Assembly: GCF_003254625.1 (NCBI RefSeq)
Contig: NZ_QJRJ01000075.1
Location: 1 to 64,000, forward strand
DNA: 64,000 bases
Direction: 5' to 3'
DNA from: Flavobacterium ginsenosidimutans
Lineage (GTDB): Bacteria > Bacteroidota > Bacteroidia > Flavobacteriales > Flavobacteriaceae
Below the pieces are notes generated by a model. The model had not been told where the DNA came from, did no database searches, and saw only the letters and a program-made list of their open reading frames with translations. The translations under genes and the position numbers were made by a program. Each line of letters starts with the position of its first letter. Position 1 is the stretch's first letter. This document shows positions 33,863 through 42,529 of this stretch, piece after piece.

Positions 33863-35464
33863 TTAGTCCTTCATTGTTATCGCATCATTATAAATCAGCT
33901 TGTCCAAACTTTGGTCTCGATCATATACATCTGGGAAAAAATTGACTTCTCCATTGTCTTGCACCCAACACGTAAAATAACCTATATAAACCGGAATTTT
34001 ACGTTTAAGCATACAGGTTGTTTCTTTTCCGCCGTTCATAGCGCTTTCGATTTTATCGGCTGGCCAGTCTGGATCATCTTTCAAAATATGAAGCGCAAGC
34101 TCTTTGGCTTCTTTCACATTTATACAGCCGTGGCTAAAAGTACGTTTTTCAAATTCAAACAAACTCTTTGCAGGCGTATCATGCATATAAATATCATTTG
34201 GATTTGGGAACATAAATTTCACTAATCCCAGAGAATTTTTAGGCCCTGGTTTTTGTCTTACTTTCCCTCCGTTCCATTCCATATTATGTTCTTCCAAATA
34301 GTTTTTATCACTTGCAATCTGGAGTTTTAGTTCATTTTGAATAATGCTATTCGGCACATACCAATACGGACTAAAAACAATTCGATCCATATTTCCGCTA
34401 AAAATTACCGTTTCGCTAAGCCTATTACCCACAAAAATATCCGAAACTAGATCATACTTTCCATCCTTGACATAAAACAATCTAAACGAAGGAATATTAA
34501 CCATAACATACTCGTCTGCTTTTGCCAATTTGGTCGGAATCCATCTGCATCTTTCCATATTTAGCATAATAGTTCTAATTCTTTTACCTATCGGCTCATT
34601 CATCTGATTGATAATATCTCTGGTTAGAGCATAATTTATCTTTAAATTATATCTTTTTTTATAATTTAAAACTCCCGCCATTAATTCTTCATCATAAATA
34701 TCACTTCCTGAATCTTGTTTTAAATCTCCAACTACAAACAGACGGTTTCTAATTTGTTTGATGGCAATAGCGGTATCGTCTGGTCTTAAATCTTTAAAAG
34801 TAGAGCTGTCAATTGTAATTTTCTGCCATAGATTATCGGTTTCTATTTTACGGTATTTTTTCAGCGCATCTTTTAATCTATAATATTGGCTAAATAAAAG
34901 ATTATCATCTTTATCCAATCGGTCTGAATCCACCATTAATGAATCTAGAATGTGAGAATATGAAATAGATTTTGCAGGCAGATACCATCCTATTTTTTTT
35001 AATGTTGCAGGATCAACTCCAGAATACACATTGCTCGCATAAAATACATACATGCTGGTTAGCAATAATTCGGTATCAAGTTGTGTTGGTTTGTTTGAAG
35101 AACTTTCATTAAATGCCTCATCGATTTCTTCTTTGTAAGGCATTTTTTCTTCAATTCCCTGATCTTTCAGAACATTTACTTTCTGGTATAATAATGACCC
35201 AAATTCAGAGATGCTTTTATCATCATACCAAATAGATTTATAGTCTTTGGCTTTGTAAATACCCTCAACATCTTTCTGATATTTTTTAAGTTTAGGATAT
35301 TTTTTAAAAAAGGCATTAATTGAAGCAGCATCGATAGTAATAACCGAAACCGCTTTTCGATTCGTTAAATCAGCCTTGTTTTTGACATTGCTGGGCAGTG
35401 AATTAAATGAAAATGCAAAAAAACTGACTGTAACAATAATTAAAGAAAAAGTAAAATTTCGCAT
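33863..35464 (-). CDS. L,D-transpeptidase (YcbB-like, YkuD domain)
   Basis: 533-aa exported protein with an N-terminal signal/anchor. The large N-terminal scaffold, including LKKYRKIETDNLW and VGDLKQDSGSDIYDEELMAGVLNYKKRYNL (peptidoglycan-binding-like), precedes a YkuD catalytic domain. The active-site motif is HD...FSHGCINV, with the catalytic Cys near residue 447. The sequence IRTIMLNMERCRWIP is typical of the YcbB/LdtD group. It makes 3-3 cross-links in peptidoglycan or attaches proteins. In this family the last motif position is Arg in HGCIR; here it is Asn (HGCIN), common in this subgroup. Monocistronic. Confidence 0.92.
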   Translation of the reverse strand: MRNFTFSLIIVTVSFFAFSFNSLPSNVKNKADLTNRKAVSVITIDAASINAFFKKYPKLKKYQKDVEGIYKAKDYKSIWYDDKSISEFGSLLYQKVNVLKDQGIEEKMPYKEEIDEAFNESSSNKPTQLDTELLLTSMYVFYASNVYSGVDPATLKKIGWYLPAKSISYSHILDSLMVDSDRLDKDDNLLFSQYYRLKDALKKYRKIETDNLWQKITIDSSTFKDLRPDDTAIAIKQIRNRLFVVGDLKQDSGSDIYDEELMAGVLNYKKRYNLKINYALTRDIINQMNEPIGKRIRTIMLNMERCRWIPTKLAKADEYVMVNIPSFRLFYVKDGKYDLVSDIFVGNRLSETVIFSGNMDRIVFSPYWYVPNSIIQNELKLQIASDKNYLEEHNMEWNGGKVRQKPGPKNSLGLVKFMFPNPNDIYMHDTPAKSLFEFEKRTFSHGCINVKEAKELALHILKDDPDWPADKIESAMNGGKETTCMLKRKIPVYIGYFTCWVQDNGEVNFFPDVYDRDQSLDKLIYNDAITMKD

Positions 35465-35893
35465 GTTTTTAAAGTTTTAAATTAGTAGAAACAACTTTAA
35501 AAAAATACCGAAAACCCTTTAAACAGTTCTAAAGAAATAAGTTCTCAGATACTTTTTAATAAATTGATAATCATCGGTTTGGGGTACTCAAATATAACGA
35601 AGTTTTGTGAGAAGTGGCTCTTAAAAAGCAGAAAATTTATACAAAAAGACATCTTATTTAGATTGCCAATCAATTAGTTGTGATCCAAAACAGTAATTTA
35701 TTTTAAAATCTTTATTCAAAATCAAGTTCGAAAAGTAATCGAGAATAATTTTGAATAATCTCTCTATCAATAATTACAATTCAAAAAAGGCTTAATTCCG
35801 AACTTAATCTGTTATCTTTGCACCCTGAAATCAGTTTAAATAAATATAATCTTATAAGACTGCTTTCTAAGAATAAAAAATAGCCCATTTACA
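35465..35893 (+). promoter_or_regulatory. 429-bp gap with -7 box TATCTTTG (35813-35820) for mrp
   Basis: No gene or clear repeat is visible in this AT-rich gap. On the plus strand TATCTTTG at 35813-35820 matches TAnnTTTG; a transcript would start near 35827, giving a leader of about 67 nt before the mrp start codon. The minus-strand promoter of the L,D-transpeptidase gene must also be here but was not fixed. Confidence 0.5.
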
Positions 35894-37024
35894 ATGAAAC
35901 TAGATAGAAAAGAAATTCTAAAAGCCTTAGAGACAATCACTATTGCTGGAGAAGGAAAAAATATGGTTGAAAGCGGCGCTGTAACCAATGTTATTACTTT
36001 TGGTGATGAAGCTGTTGTAGACTTAGTATTGCATACACCTGCTATGCATATCAAGAAAAGAGCAGAAGATGATATTAAAAAAACAATTCATGATTTAATA
36101 TCGCCTGATGCTAAAGTTAAAGTAAATATTAAAGTAGAAACTCCAGAGAAACCTGAAATTAAAGGTCGTGCTATTCCTGGAATCAAAAATATTATTGCAG
36201 TTGCTTCTGGAAAAGGAGGAGTAGGAAAATCTACTGTTACTGCAAACTTAGCTGTTACTCTAGCTAAAATGGGTTTTAAAGTTGGAGTTTTGGATGCCGA
36301 TATTTACGGACCATCTATGCCAATTATGTTTGATGTTGAAAACGCAAAACCAGTTTCTGTAACAGTTGACGGAAAATCAAAAATGAAACCAATTGAAAGT
36401 TATGAAATCAAAATGCTTTCAATCGGATTCTTTACTGCACCAAGTCAGGCCGTAATCTGGAGAGGACCAATGGCAGCAAAAGCATTAAACCAAATGATTT
36501 TTGACGCAGATTGGGGAGAATTAGATTTCATGCTTCTTGACTTACCTCCTGGAACTGGAGACATTCACTTATCTATTATGCAATCGCTTCCTATTACTGG
36601 AGCTGTTGTAGTAAGTACTCCACAAGCAGTAGCACTTGCAGATGCTAAAAAAGGAGTTGCAATGTTTATGCAAGATAATATCAATGTTCCTGTTTTAGGA
36701 ATTATTGAAAATATGGCTTACTTTACACCAGAAGAATTGCCGGAAAACAAATATTATATCTTTGGACAAGAAGGTGCAAAAAACCTTGCTGAAGATTTAG
36801 GCGTACCATTTTTAGGTGAAGTTCCAATTGTACAATCTATTCGTGAAGCAGGAGATTATGGTCGTCCAGCGGCATTGCAGACAGCTTCTCCGATAGAAAA
36901 AGTTTTTGAAGAAATCACTAGAAATGTGGTACAAGAAACAGTAAACAGAAACGAAAGTTTACCAGCAACAGAAGCCATCAAAATTACAACAATGGCAGGT
37001 TGCTCAGCAGTTAAGAAAAACTAA
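35894..37024 (+). CDS. Mrp/ApbC-type Fe-S cluster carrier ATPase
   Basis: 376-aa P-loop protein. The N-terminal DUF59/MIP18-like domain (1-90) is followed by the ParA-type NTPase with deviant Walker A ASGKGGVGKST (about 105-114), GVLDADIYGPSMP, and LDLPPGTGDIHLS. It binds and transfers [4Fe-4S] clusters. The usual CxxC near the C-terminus of the family is not visible; the only late Cys is in TTMAGCSAV. A NifU-like scaffold gene follows, so the pair likely forms an Fe-S assembly unit. The gap between them holds a palindrome. Confidence 0.94.
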   Translation: MKLDRKEILKALETITIAGEGKNMVESGAVTNVITFGDEAVVDLVLHTPAMHIKKRAEDDIKKTIHDLISPDAKVKVNIKVETPEKPEIKGRAIPGIKNIIAVASGKGGVGKSTVTANLAVTLAKMGFKVGVLDADIYGPSMPIMFDVENAKPVSVTVDGKSKMKPIESYEIKMLSIGFFTAPSQAVIWRGPMAAKALNQMIFDADWGELDFMLLDLPPGTGDIHLSIMQSLPITGAVVVSTPQAVALADAKKGVAMFMQDNINVPVLGIIENMAYFTPEELPENKYYIFGQEGAKNLAEDLGVPFLGEVPIVQSIREAGDYGRPAALQTASPIEKVFEEITRNVVQETVNRNESLPATEAIKITTMAGCSAVKKN

Positions 37025-37042
37025 TTAGATAATGAGATAATT

Positions 37043-37079
37043 TGCCAATTAGATCATAATTGAAATTTTCTAATTGGCA
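37043..37079. repeat. Inverted repeat TGCCAATTAGA/TCTAATTGGCA
   Basis: Perfect 11-bp arms with a 15-bp loop in the mrp-nifU gap; no T run, so a processing site or transcript stabiliser is as likely as an attenuator. Confidence 0.55.
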
Positions 37080-37105
37080 CCTTTTCACAATTGACACATT
37101 ATATT

Positions 37106-37345
37106 ATGACAACAGAAGAATTAACAAATAATGTTTTATTGGCCTTAGATGAGATTAGGCCTTTCCTAAAATCAGACGGAGGAGACATTTCATTAATTTC
37201 CATTGAAGATGATAAACATGTAAAAGTTCGTTTAGAAGGCGCATGTATTAGCTGCAGTGTAAATCAAATGACACTGAAAGCTGGAGTTGAAACAACAATA
37301 AAAAAATACGCCCCACAAATTGAAACAGTGGTAAATATAATGTAA
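37106..37345 (+). CDS. NifU-like C-terminal domain protein (Fe-S scaffold)
   Basis: 79-aa protein consisting only of the NifU C-terminal (Nfu) domain: ALDEIRPFLKSDGGDISLISIEDD, then the cluster motif GACISCSVNQMTLKAGVE (CxxC) and IETVVNIM. The start at the ATG 37106 is preferred over a TTG five codons earlier. Nfu proteins carry [4Fe-4S] clusters between scaffold and target; the preceding Mrp protein acts in the same pathway, and the two are probably co-transcribed. Confidence 0.92.
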   Translation: MTTEELTNNVLLALDEIRPFLKSDGGDISLISIEDDKHVKVRLEGACISCSVNQMTLKAGVETTIKKYAPQIETVVNIM

Positions 37346-37526
37346 CAACCTCTGTATTGTTTTTTGAAAGTATTTTATTAGGCTTTAACAAGAATAATAA
37401 GCCTTATTATGATTTGTTTAAATAAATCGTAAAAACATCTTCAAAAAACGATCATTTTTGCGACATTCATAAAAAACTACTCAAAGTTTTAAGAGTTTTG
37501 GTTACATAATTATTACATTTTTAACT

Positions 37527-37534
37527 TAAATTTG
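37527..37534 (+). promoter_or_regulatory. -7 box TAAATTTG
   Basis: Matches TAnnTTTG, 27 bp before the start codon of the 159-aa secreted protein; start of transcription predicted near 37541. No convincing -33 element. Confidence 0.5.
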
Positions 37535-37560
37535 TAAACGTAACCCTAAATCTTAAACTT

Positions 37561-38040
37561 ATGAGAAACTTTTACGCTCTTTTTTTATTATTTTTTATAA
37601 GCGCTGTAAATGCACAACAGGGCCAAACACTTTTTGCTGACAAAGCTTGGGTAAATGAATCTGAAGAATGGTCAGATTTTCAATATTCGGGACAAATTAT
37701 TTTTTCTACGAATGGGAAAACTGAAGAAGGCGCTTTAAGAATTGGCAATTATGATTTTTTATATGACCTTTGCGACGGAAAAGCAAAGTTCACTAATAAA
37801 GCAACTTATAGTTCTGCCGAATTCTCGCATCCGCGAAAAGTAAGTGCACAAACAGACAAACAAGGAATTTTAAATTCTACTTACGAAGGAACTTTAATTT
37901 TCCAGTCTGATAAAGATTATTACTCTGTTGTATCTCTTGTGACGATATTAGAAAAAGGAGGCAATATTATTGGTGTAAAAATGCGCCTTAAAGATGGTAA
38001 TCCAAAAGAATATGCTTTTAGCTTAAAAGAAAAAAGTTAA
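37561..38040 (+). CDS. Secreted protein of unknown function
   Basis: 159-aa protein with a signal peptide (MRNFYALFLLFFISAVNAQ). The mature domain looks beta-rich; notable segments are ESEEWSDFQYSGQIIFSTNGKTEEGALRIGNYDFLYDLCDGKAKF and STYEGTLIFQSDKDYYSVV. One Cys only. I do not recognise a family. It is followed 58 bp later by the ferredoxin gene on the same strand and may share its transcript, but nothing links them functionally. Confidence 0.75.
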   Translation: MRNFYALFLLFFISAVNAQQGQTLFADKAWVNESEEWSDFQYSGQIIFSTNGKTEEGALRIGNYDFLYDLCDGKAKFTNKATYSSAEFSHPRKVSAQTDKQGILNSTYEGTLIFQSDKDYYSVVSLVTILEKGGNIIGVKMRLKDGNPKEYAFSLKEKS

Positions 38041-38098
38041 AATTAATAAGAGTTTGAACACGTTTTCAAATTCTACAATAAAATTCCAATAATCAAAA

Positions 38099-38416
38099 AT
38101 GGATGTATTAATAAAGATTAAAGATCGAGAAGGAGTTATACACGAATTACAGGCTCCAACTGATATGGCAATGAATATAATGGAGTTATGCAAAGCATAC
38201 GAACTTCCTGTTGAAGGAACCTGCGGAGGAATGGCTATGTGCGCTTCTTGCCAGTGTTATGTTCTAAATGATGTTGCATTACCGGAAATGGGAGATGATG
38301 AAGAAGCCATGCTTTCGGAAGCATTTTACGTTAAATCTAATAGCCGTTTAGGTTGTCAGATCCCAATTACTGAAGATTTAGAAGGACTGGAATTAGAACT
38401 AGCTCCGGAATATTAA
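38099..38416 (+). CDS. [2Fe-2S] ferredoxin, adrenodoxin type
   Basis: 105-aa ferredoxin. Cluster ligands follow the C-X5-C-X2-C pattern in EGTCGGMAMCASCQC, with the fourth Cys in SRLGCQIPI. The start IKIKDREGVIHELQAPTDMAMNIMELC fits the ISC/adrenodoxin type, which supplies electrons for Fe-S assembly or redox enzymes. With Mrp and Nfu just upstream it completes a small Fe-S neighbourhood. The hairpin right behind it is a good terminator. Confidence 0.94.
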   Translation: MDVLIKIKDREGVIHELQAPTDMAMNIMELCKAYELPVEGTCGGMAMCASCQCYVLNDVALPEMGDDEEAMLSEAFYVKSNSRLGCQIPITEDLEGLELELAPEY

Positions 38417-38423
38417 AAAATAG

Positions 38424-38457
38424 AAAAGCGAGAATTTTATTGATTCTCGCTTTTTTT
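38424..38457 (+). terminator. Terminator of the ferredoxin gene
   Basis: AAAAGCGAGAAT / ATTCTCGCTTTT stem with a 7-base loop and a T7 tail. It reaches into the last codons of the convergent small membrane protein gene. Confidence 0.8.
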
Positions 38458-38676
38458 GTTTTTCAATTTCCATAAGTAATAACTGCAAACCGATAAACAG
38501 AATGTTAATAAAACCGTTCCCATTATTAAAACTTCCTTTGTTTGTTCTTTATAAACAATCATATTAGTTTCATCAAAATAATTCCCCTCAGAATTAAAAT
38601 TAAATGACATATATTGTATTAGATTATATCCTAAAACAATTATCAATACCAACAAAATAAGAAATACTATTTTCAT
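38437..38676 (-). CDS. Small two-helix membrane protein
   Basis: 79-aa protein with hydrophobic helices at about residues 2-20 and 49-68, a short polar loop between and a basic tail (KLKNKKSENQ). No family recognised. Its last codons overlap the terminator hairpin of the convergent ferredoxin gene, which is unusual but possible for a small, weakly expressed gene. No neighbours indicate a role. Confidence 0.55.
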   Translation of the reverse strand: MKIVFLILLVLIIVLGYNLIQYMSFNFNSEGNYFDETNMIVYKEQTKEVLIMGTVLLTFCLSVCSYYLWKLKNKKSENQ

Positions 38677-38839
38677 CTCTTTCCTTTCAAATGTTTATAA
38701 TTAAATTATTTAATATCCCTGCTTAATTCTCTCTATATGGAGCAAAAAACTTTTATATTTATTTGATTGTCAAAATCTCCAAAAAAACATAAAAAACAAA
38801 ATGATGTTTTTCATTTTTTATCTTTAGGAATTATCTATA

Positions 38840-39058
38840 TTACTCTTTATACTTAAAATTAATCACAGCATTTTTCTGTTCTGTCGATGTTATTTTAATT
38901 TCATATTTTTTATCTCCGGCTTTTATTTTCATTAATGCCGTATTTGGTGGAATATCTCCAAAATTTTCGGCGACTAAAATAACTTCATGAAAATTATTAT
39001 AATCGTCCATTTCTAAATTCACAATCAGCGGTCTTTTAGTCAATTCTTCGTCCCACAT
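38840..39058 (-). CDS. 72-aa hypothetical protein, possibly a remnant
   Basis: Starts MWDEELTKRPLIVNLEMDDYNNF and ends with beta-rich KIKAGDKKYEIKITSTEQKNAVINFKYKE. It has no signal peptide. The frame is closed by a stop seven codons upstream, and no good ribosome-binding site precedes the ATG. It may be a decayed end of a longer gene or a chance frame with real-looking composition. Gaps of 130-160 bp on both sides show only the promoter of the next plus-strand gene. Confidence 0.4.
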   Translation of the reverse strand: MWDEELTKRPLIVNLEMDDYNNFHEVILVAENFGDIPPNTALMKIKAGDKKYEIKITSTEQKNAVINFKYKE

Positions 39059-39142
39059 AGATTTAAAACTATCATATTAAGCCATTTCTAACTCTTCCTA
39101 TTTTTTACCTCATCTTAATATTCTTATGTCTTTTAGAGTGTA

Positions 39143-39170
39143 TTGAAGAAAAGCCTTGAAATTACTTTTG
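39143..39170 (+). promoter_or_regulatory. Promoter TTG-N17-TACTTTTG
   Basis: -33 TTG at 39143-39145 and -7 TACTTTTG at 39163-39170, both matching the Bacteroidetes consensus, 22 bp before the start codon of the first Cys-paired lipoprotein. Confidence 0.6.
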
Positions 39171-39192
39171 TCGAATAAAATTTTAATTAAAA

Positions 39193-39585
39193 ATGAACAA
39201 GGTAAAATCCTGCTTTAGCTTACTTCTTTTACTCGCAATATTTGCTTGCGGGAATAAAGAAAATATAGTTTCTGAAAAAGAAGCCAAACCTAAAATTGAG
39301 AAATCAATTGAATCTCAAAAACAAGTAATAGATGATGAAAGTATACCATCAGAAGATTTATGGGAAAACTGGAATCCGAAAATCGAAGCTTATTTCAGGC
39401 AAAATTTAAAAAAGAGCATGATCAAGAAAGGAATTAAAGAAGAAGATGCTTCAAAGTTTGCCGAATGTTCTATTACAAAAATGAAAGAACAAAACCTAAT
39501 GCCTAAAGCGGTTCGAGATTATAAAAACTCTATGGAAATATTATCAATATCTGTTAGCTGTTCGCAAGAAATCGAGAAAAAATAG
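39193..39585 (+). CDS. Lipoprotein with one Cys-paired helical domain
   Basis: 130-aa lipoprotein (lipobox IFAC) with a charged linker and then a helical domain: WENWNPKIEAYFRQNLKKSMIKKGIKEEDASKFAECSITKMKEQNLMP...SISVSCSQEIEKK. The same domain appears twice in the next gene. Conserved features are a leading Trp-x-Pro/Ala, Cys in (A)xC, KMKEQN and a final CxQE. The two Cys probably form a disulfide in the periplasm. Family and function not recognised. Confidence 0.75.
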   Translation: MNKVKSCFSLLLLLAIFACGNKENIVSEKEAKPKIEKSIESQKQVIDDESIPSEDLWENWNPKIEAYFRQNLKKSMIKKGIKEEDASKFAECSITKMKEQNLMPKAVRDYKNSMEILSISVSCSQEIEKK

Positions 39586-39715
39586 TTTTTCAAACTCTAA
39601 TAAAAAGACTTATCCTATTAGTAATTTGACTTTTACAGGTTATTTAAGGAATCGCTCCTAAGTACATTTGCAAAAAATTAAATATCTGATTTAATCAGTA
39701 AAAAAAATAAACAAA

Positions 39716-40258
39716 ATGAAAAAATTTCTAAATTACATCAGCATTGCATTAGTTACTTTAACGCTGTTTTCATGCAATAAAAACGAATGGACACCAGAAA
39801 AAGAAGCCGATTTTAAAAAGCAATTTACAGAAACTGCAAAAACTAAAGGAAACGGAATGTTCTCAGACGAACAAGCAACTTATATTGCAGACTGTGTTTT
39901 TGATAAAATTAAAGCGGATAATTTAAAACCAAACGATATTAAAAAACCTGGAGTTGTAATGTCTGTAAGACAAATGGGAGCTAAATGTTCGCAAGAAGCA
40001 CTTTCCAAATTTAAATCTAATACAGCAATAAACAATAACTGGACAGCAGAAACCGAAAAAACATACAAAAGCGTTTTAAAAAGAAGCTTTATGCAAAACG
40101 GTGTAATGAGCGACAAAGCTGAATTTCTTGCCAATTGCGCATTGACAAAAATGAAAGAACAAAATATTGGTCCAGCAGATTTACAAGATCCTAAAAAAAG
40201 TAAAATAGCAAGAGAAATAGGAATTCAATGTGGTCAGGAATTAATGAAAAAGAAGTAA
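39716..40258 (+). CDS. Lipoprotein with two tandem Cys-paired helical domains
   Basis: 180-aa lipoprotein (lipobox LFSC, Cys20). Two copies of a ~70-residue domain: WTPEKEADFKKQF...YIADCVFDKIKADNLKPNDI...MGAKCSQEAL (about 24-95) and WTAETEKTYKSVL...FLANCALTKMKEQNIGPADL...GIQCGQELMKK (about 108-180). Each has two Cys. The second copy is closer to the single domain of the previous gene (shared KMKEQN), suggesting duplication within this locus. A TACATTTG -7 box at 39663-39670 suggests separate transcription. Function unknown. Confidence 0.78.
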   Translation: MKKFLNYISIALVTLTLFSCNKNEWTPEKEADFKKQFTETAKTKGNGMFSDEQATYIADCVFDKIKADNLKPNDIKKPGVVMSVRQMGAKCSQEALSKFKSNTAINNNWTAETEKTYKSVLKRSFMQNGVMSDKAEFLANCALTKMKEQNIGPADLQDPKKSKIAREIGIQCGQELMKKK

Positions 40259-40281
40259 ATTTCTAGTTCTAAAAAATCAAA

Positions 40282-40315
40282 AAAACCGTAATTACATTAC
40301 TGCAATTACGGTTTT
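40282..40315. terminator. Bidirectional terminator
   Basis: AAAACCGTAATT / AATTACGGTTTT, perfect 12-bp stem, 10-base loop, between the convergent lipoprotein and asd genes. Confidence 0.82.
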
Positions 40316-40345
40316 CTCTTTATAACAATTTTATTTAATCTCTAA

Positions 40346-41335
40346 TTATACTAAACCAGCTTGAATTAAGTATTCAGCGATTTGGATTGTGTTTGTTGCA
40401 GCTCCTTTTCTTAAGTTATCAGCAACAATCCACATGTTTAATGTATTTGGCTGGCTTTCGTCACGACGAATTCTTCCAACAAAAACATCATTTTTACCTT
40501 CTGCGTATAAAGGCATTGGGTAAGTAAACGTATCTAAATTATCTTGTACCGTTACTCCGTCAGTATTATGAAGGATTTCACGAACTTCATTTACATCAAA
40601 ATCATTTGTAAATTCAACATTTACCGCTTCACTGTGTCCGCCAACAACTGGCACACGAACTGCAGTTGCAGTAACTCTGATAGTATTATCTCCTAAGATT
40701 TTTTGAGTTTCGCGAACTAATTTCATTTCTTCTTTAGTGTATCCGTTTTCTTCAAAACTATCGCAATGTGGAATCGCATTTCTGTGAATTGGATATTTGT
40801 AAGCCATTTCACCTTGAACTCCAGCGTACTCGTTTTCTAATTGTTTTACCGCTTTTACACCCGTTCCTGTAATAGATTGGTAAGTAGAAACAATGATTCT
40901 TTTAATGTTGTATTTTTTGTGCAAAGGAGACAAAGCCAAAACCATTTGAATAGTAGAACAGTTTGGGTTTGCAATAATTTTATCTTCTTTAGTTAAAACA
41001 GAAGCATTGATTTCTGGAACTACCAATTTTTTAGTTGGATCCATTCTCCATGCAGATGAGTTGTCGATAACAGTTGTTCCGGCAGCAGCAAATTTTGGAG
41101 CCCATTCTAATGAAGTATCTCCACCAGCTGAGAAAACTGCAATATCAGCTTTCATATCAACAGCTGTTTGTAAACCTACTACTTTATATTTCGTTCCTTT
41201 ATATTCGATTTCTTTTCCAACTGATCTTTCTGATGCAACAGGAATTAATTCTGTAACAGGAAAATTTCTTTCTGCTAATACTTTAAGCATTACTTCGCCT
41301 ACCATTCCAGTAGCGCCTACAACTGCAATTCTCAT
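40346..41335 (-). CDS. asd: Aspartate-semialdehyde dehydrogenase
   Basis: 329-aa enzyme that reduces aspartyl phosphate to aspartate semialdehyde, the branch point to lysine/diaminopimelate, threonine and methionine. NADP-binding VGATGMVGEVMLKVLAERNFP is at the N-terminus, the catalytic Cys is in NPNCSTIQM (about 125-133), and the substrate-binding HRNAIPHCDSF and VPVVGGHSEAVNVEF are intact. Full length for the family. Monocistronic with a shared terminator at its 3' end. Confidence 0.97.
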   Translation of the reverse strand: MRIAVVGATGMVGEVMLKVLAERNFPVTELIPVASERSVGKEIEYKGTKYKVVGLQTAVDMKADIAVFSAGGDTSLEWAPKFAAAGTTVIDNSSAWRMDPTKKLVVPEINASVLTKEDKIIANPNCSTIQMVLALSPLHKKYNIKRIIVSTYQSITGTGVKAVKQLENEYAGVQGEMAYKYPIHRNAIPHCDSFEENGYTKEEMKLVRETQKILGDNTIRVTATAVRVPVVGGHSEAVNVEFTNDFDVNEVREILHNTDGVTVQDNLDTFTYPMPLYAEGKNDVFVGRIRRDESQPNTLNMWIVADNLRKGAATNTIQIAEYLIQAGLV

Positions 41336-41526
41336 TTTTATATTTTTAAATAATCAATTAATCTAATTTGTAACGCAAAAGTAAGTATAATAAAAGTCTC
41401 TGCAAGGTGATTCACAAAAAATAACAAATTGTTACAAAACAAACATTTTGTAACAATTATAAGCTTCATTATTTAAAACATCTAACCTAATAAAACTGTT
41501 TTAAAGCCTATATCTTTATAAATCAA

Positions 41527-42003
41527 TTATTTTATTATAAATCCAGCTATAACATTATCTTTAAATTGTGCCCTATTTAACTTCTCATCCCAATAATAAC
41601 ATTCTGACATTCGATAATGGTCAAGATTTAACTTATGAAATTCATTTTTACTATTAAAAGCATCAACACCTATTTCTTTCAGCATTAAATTAATTTCTCC
41701 TTCATTAATTTTTACGGCACTTTTATAAAATTCTCCGTAAAATTCATAACTCAAATATGCAATTATATAATCTTCCAGTTCGATTTCTTTCGCAAAAAAA
41801 TGAACTAATTCATCGCCGAAACGCAAATTCTCATTATCCGAAACATAATCTAAATTTAATTTTAAATACCATTGAAAAAGATGATCTTCATCTAAAAAGA
41901 TAATTGCAAAATCATCTTCAAATGCAACCGCAAGTCCATAAAATTTTATTTTTTCAATATTAATTGGCATTCGTCCAATTAAAGCACTTGTATTATGTCC
42001 CAT
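41527..42003 (-). CDS. Hypothetical cytoplasmic protein
   Basis: 158-aa acidic protein with aromatic-rich segments (LFQWYLKLNLDYVSD, YLSYEFYGEFYKS, YRMSECYYWDEKLNR). No signal peptide or membrane helix. No family recognised. Its composition recalls immunity-type proteins of toxin systems, but no toxin gene is adjacent. It lies between asd and mscL on the same strand, separated from both by about 80-190 bp, and mscL has its own terminator, so it is probably transcribed separately. Confidence 0.6.
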   Translation of the reverse strand: MGHNTSALIGRMPINIEKIKFYGLAVAFEDDFAIIFLDEDHLFQWYLKLNLDYVSDNENLRFGDELVHFFAKEIELEDYIIAYLSYEFYGEFYKSAVKINEGEINLMLKEIGVDAFNSKNEFHKLNLDHYRMSECYYWDEKLNRAQFKDNVIAGFIIK

Positions 42004-42028
42004 ACTTTATTAATTAATTCTTGTAAAA

Positions 42029-42052
42029 AAACCGCCTCTTTAGAAGGCGGTT
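42029..42052 (-). terminator. Terminator of mscL
   Basis: On the minus strand AACCGCCTTCTAAAGAGGCGGTT followed by T7. Stem of eight or nine pairs, 32 bp after the mscL stop codon. Confidence 0.8.
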
Positions 42053-42083
42053 AAATTAGACTTAGTGTAGCGGTATTATATTT

Positions 42084-42461
42084 TTATTTATTTTTCAATA
42101 AATCTCTAATCTGTGTCAATAATTCTTCTTGAGTTGGTCCAGCTGGAGGCGGTGGCGCAACATCTTTCTTTTTAGCATGGTTCATCGCCTTAATTATCAG
42201 AAATAAAACAAAAGCCACAATTATAAAGTTAATTACTGCCGATATAAAGACTCCGTACTTTACACCTCCAAAAGCAGTTAATTGTTCAATAGTCGATAAA
42301 TGCGCAGCATCTAAAGCTGGTTTCAATAATAATGGCGTAATTACATCTTCAATAAATGAGCTTACAATTTTACCAAAAGCAGCTCCAATGATCACCCCGA
42401 CAGCCAGATCGACTACGTTGCCTTTCATTGCAAATTCCTTAAATTCTGAAAAAAATCCCAT
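42084..42461 (-). CDS. mscL: Large-conductance mechanosensitive channel
   Basis: 125-aa channel subunit with two membrane helices. The N-terminal FSEFKEFAMKGNVVDLAVGVIIGAAFGKIVSSFIEDVITPLL is the family signature, including the pore-lining helix. The C-terminal helix follows a linker (KKKDVAPPPPAGPTQEELLTQIRDLLKNK). It opens under hypo-osmotic membrane tension to release solutes. Single gene, 68 bp downstream of murF-alr. Confidence 0.96.
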   Translation of the reverse strand: MGFFSEFKEFAMKGNVVDLAVGVIIGAAFGKIVSSFIEDVITPLLLKPALDAAHLSTIEQLTAFGGVKYGVFISAVINFIIVAFVLFLIIKAMNHAKKKDVAPPPPAGPTQEELLTQIRDLLKNK

Positions 42462-42529
42462 ATTTGATCTGTTTAGTTGAATAATAAATGAATATCGAAA
42501 ATACGCAATTTTATTGGAATTTCTTAAAA

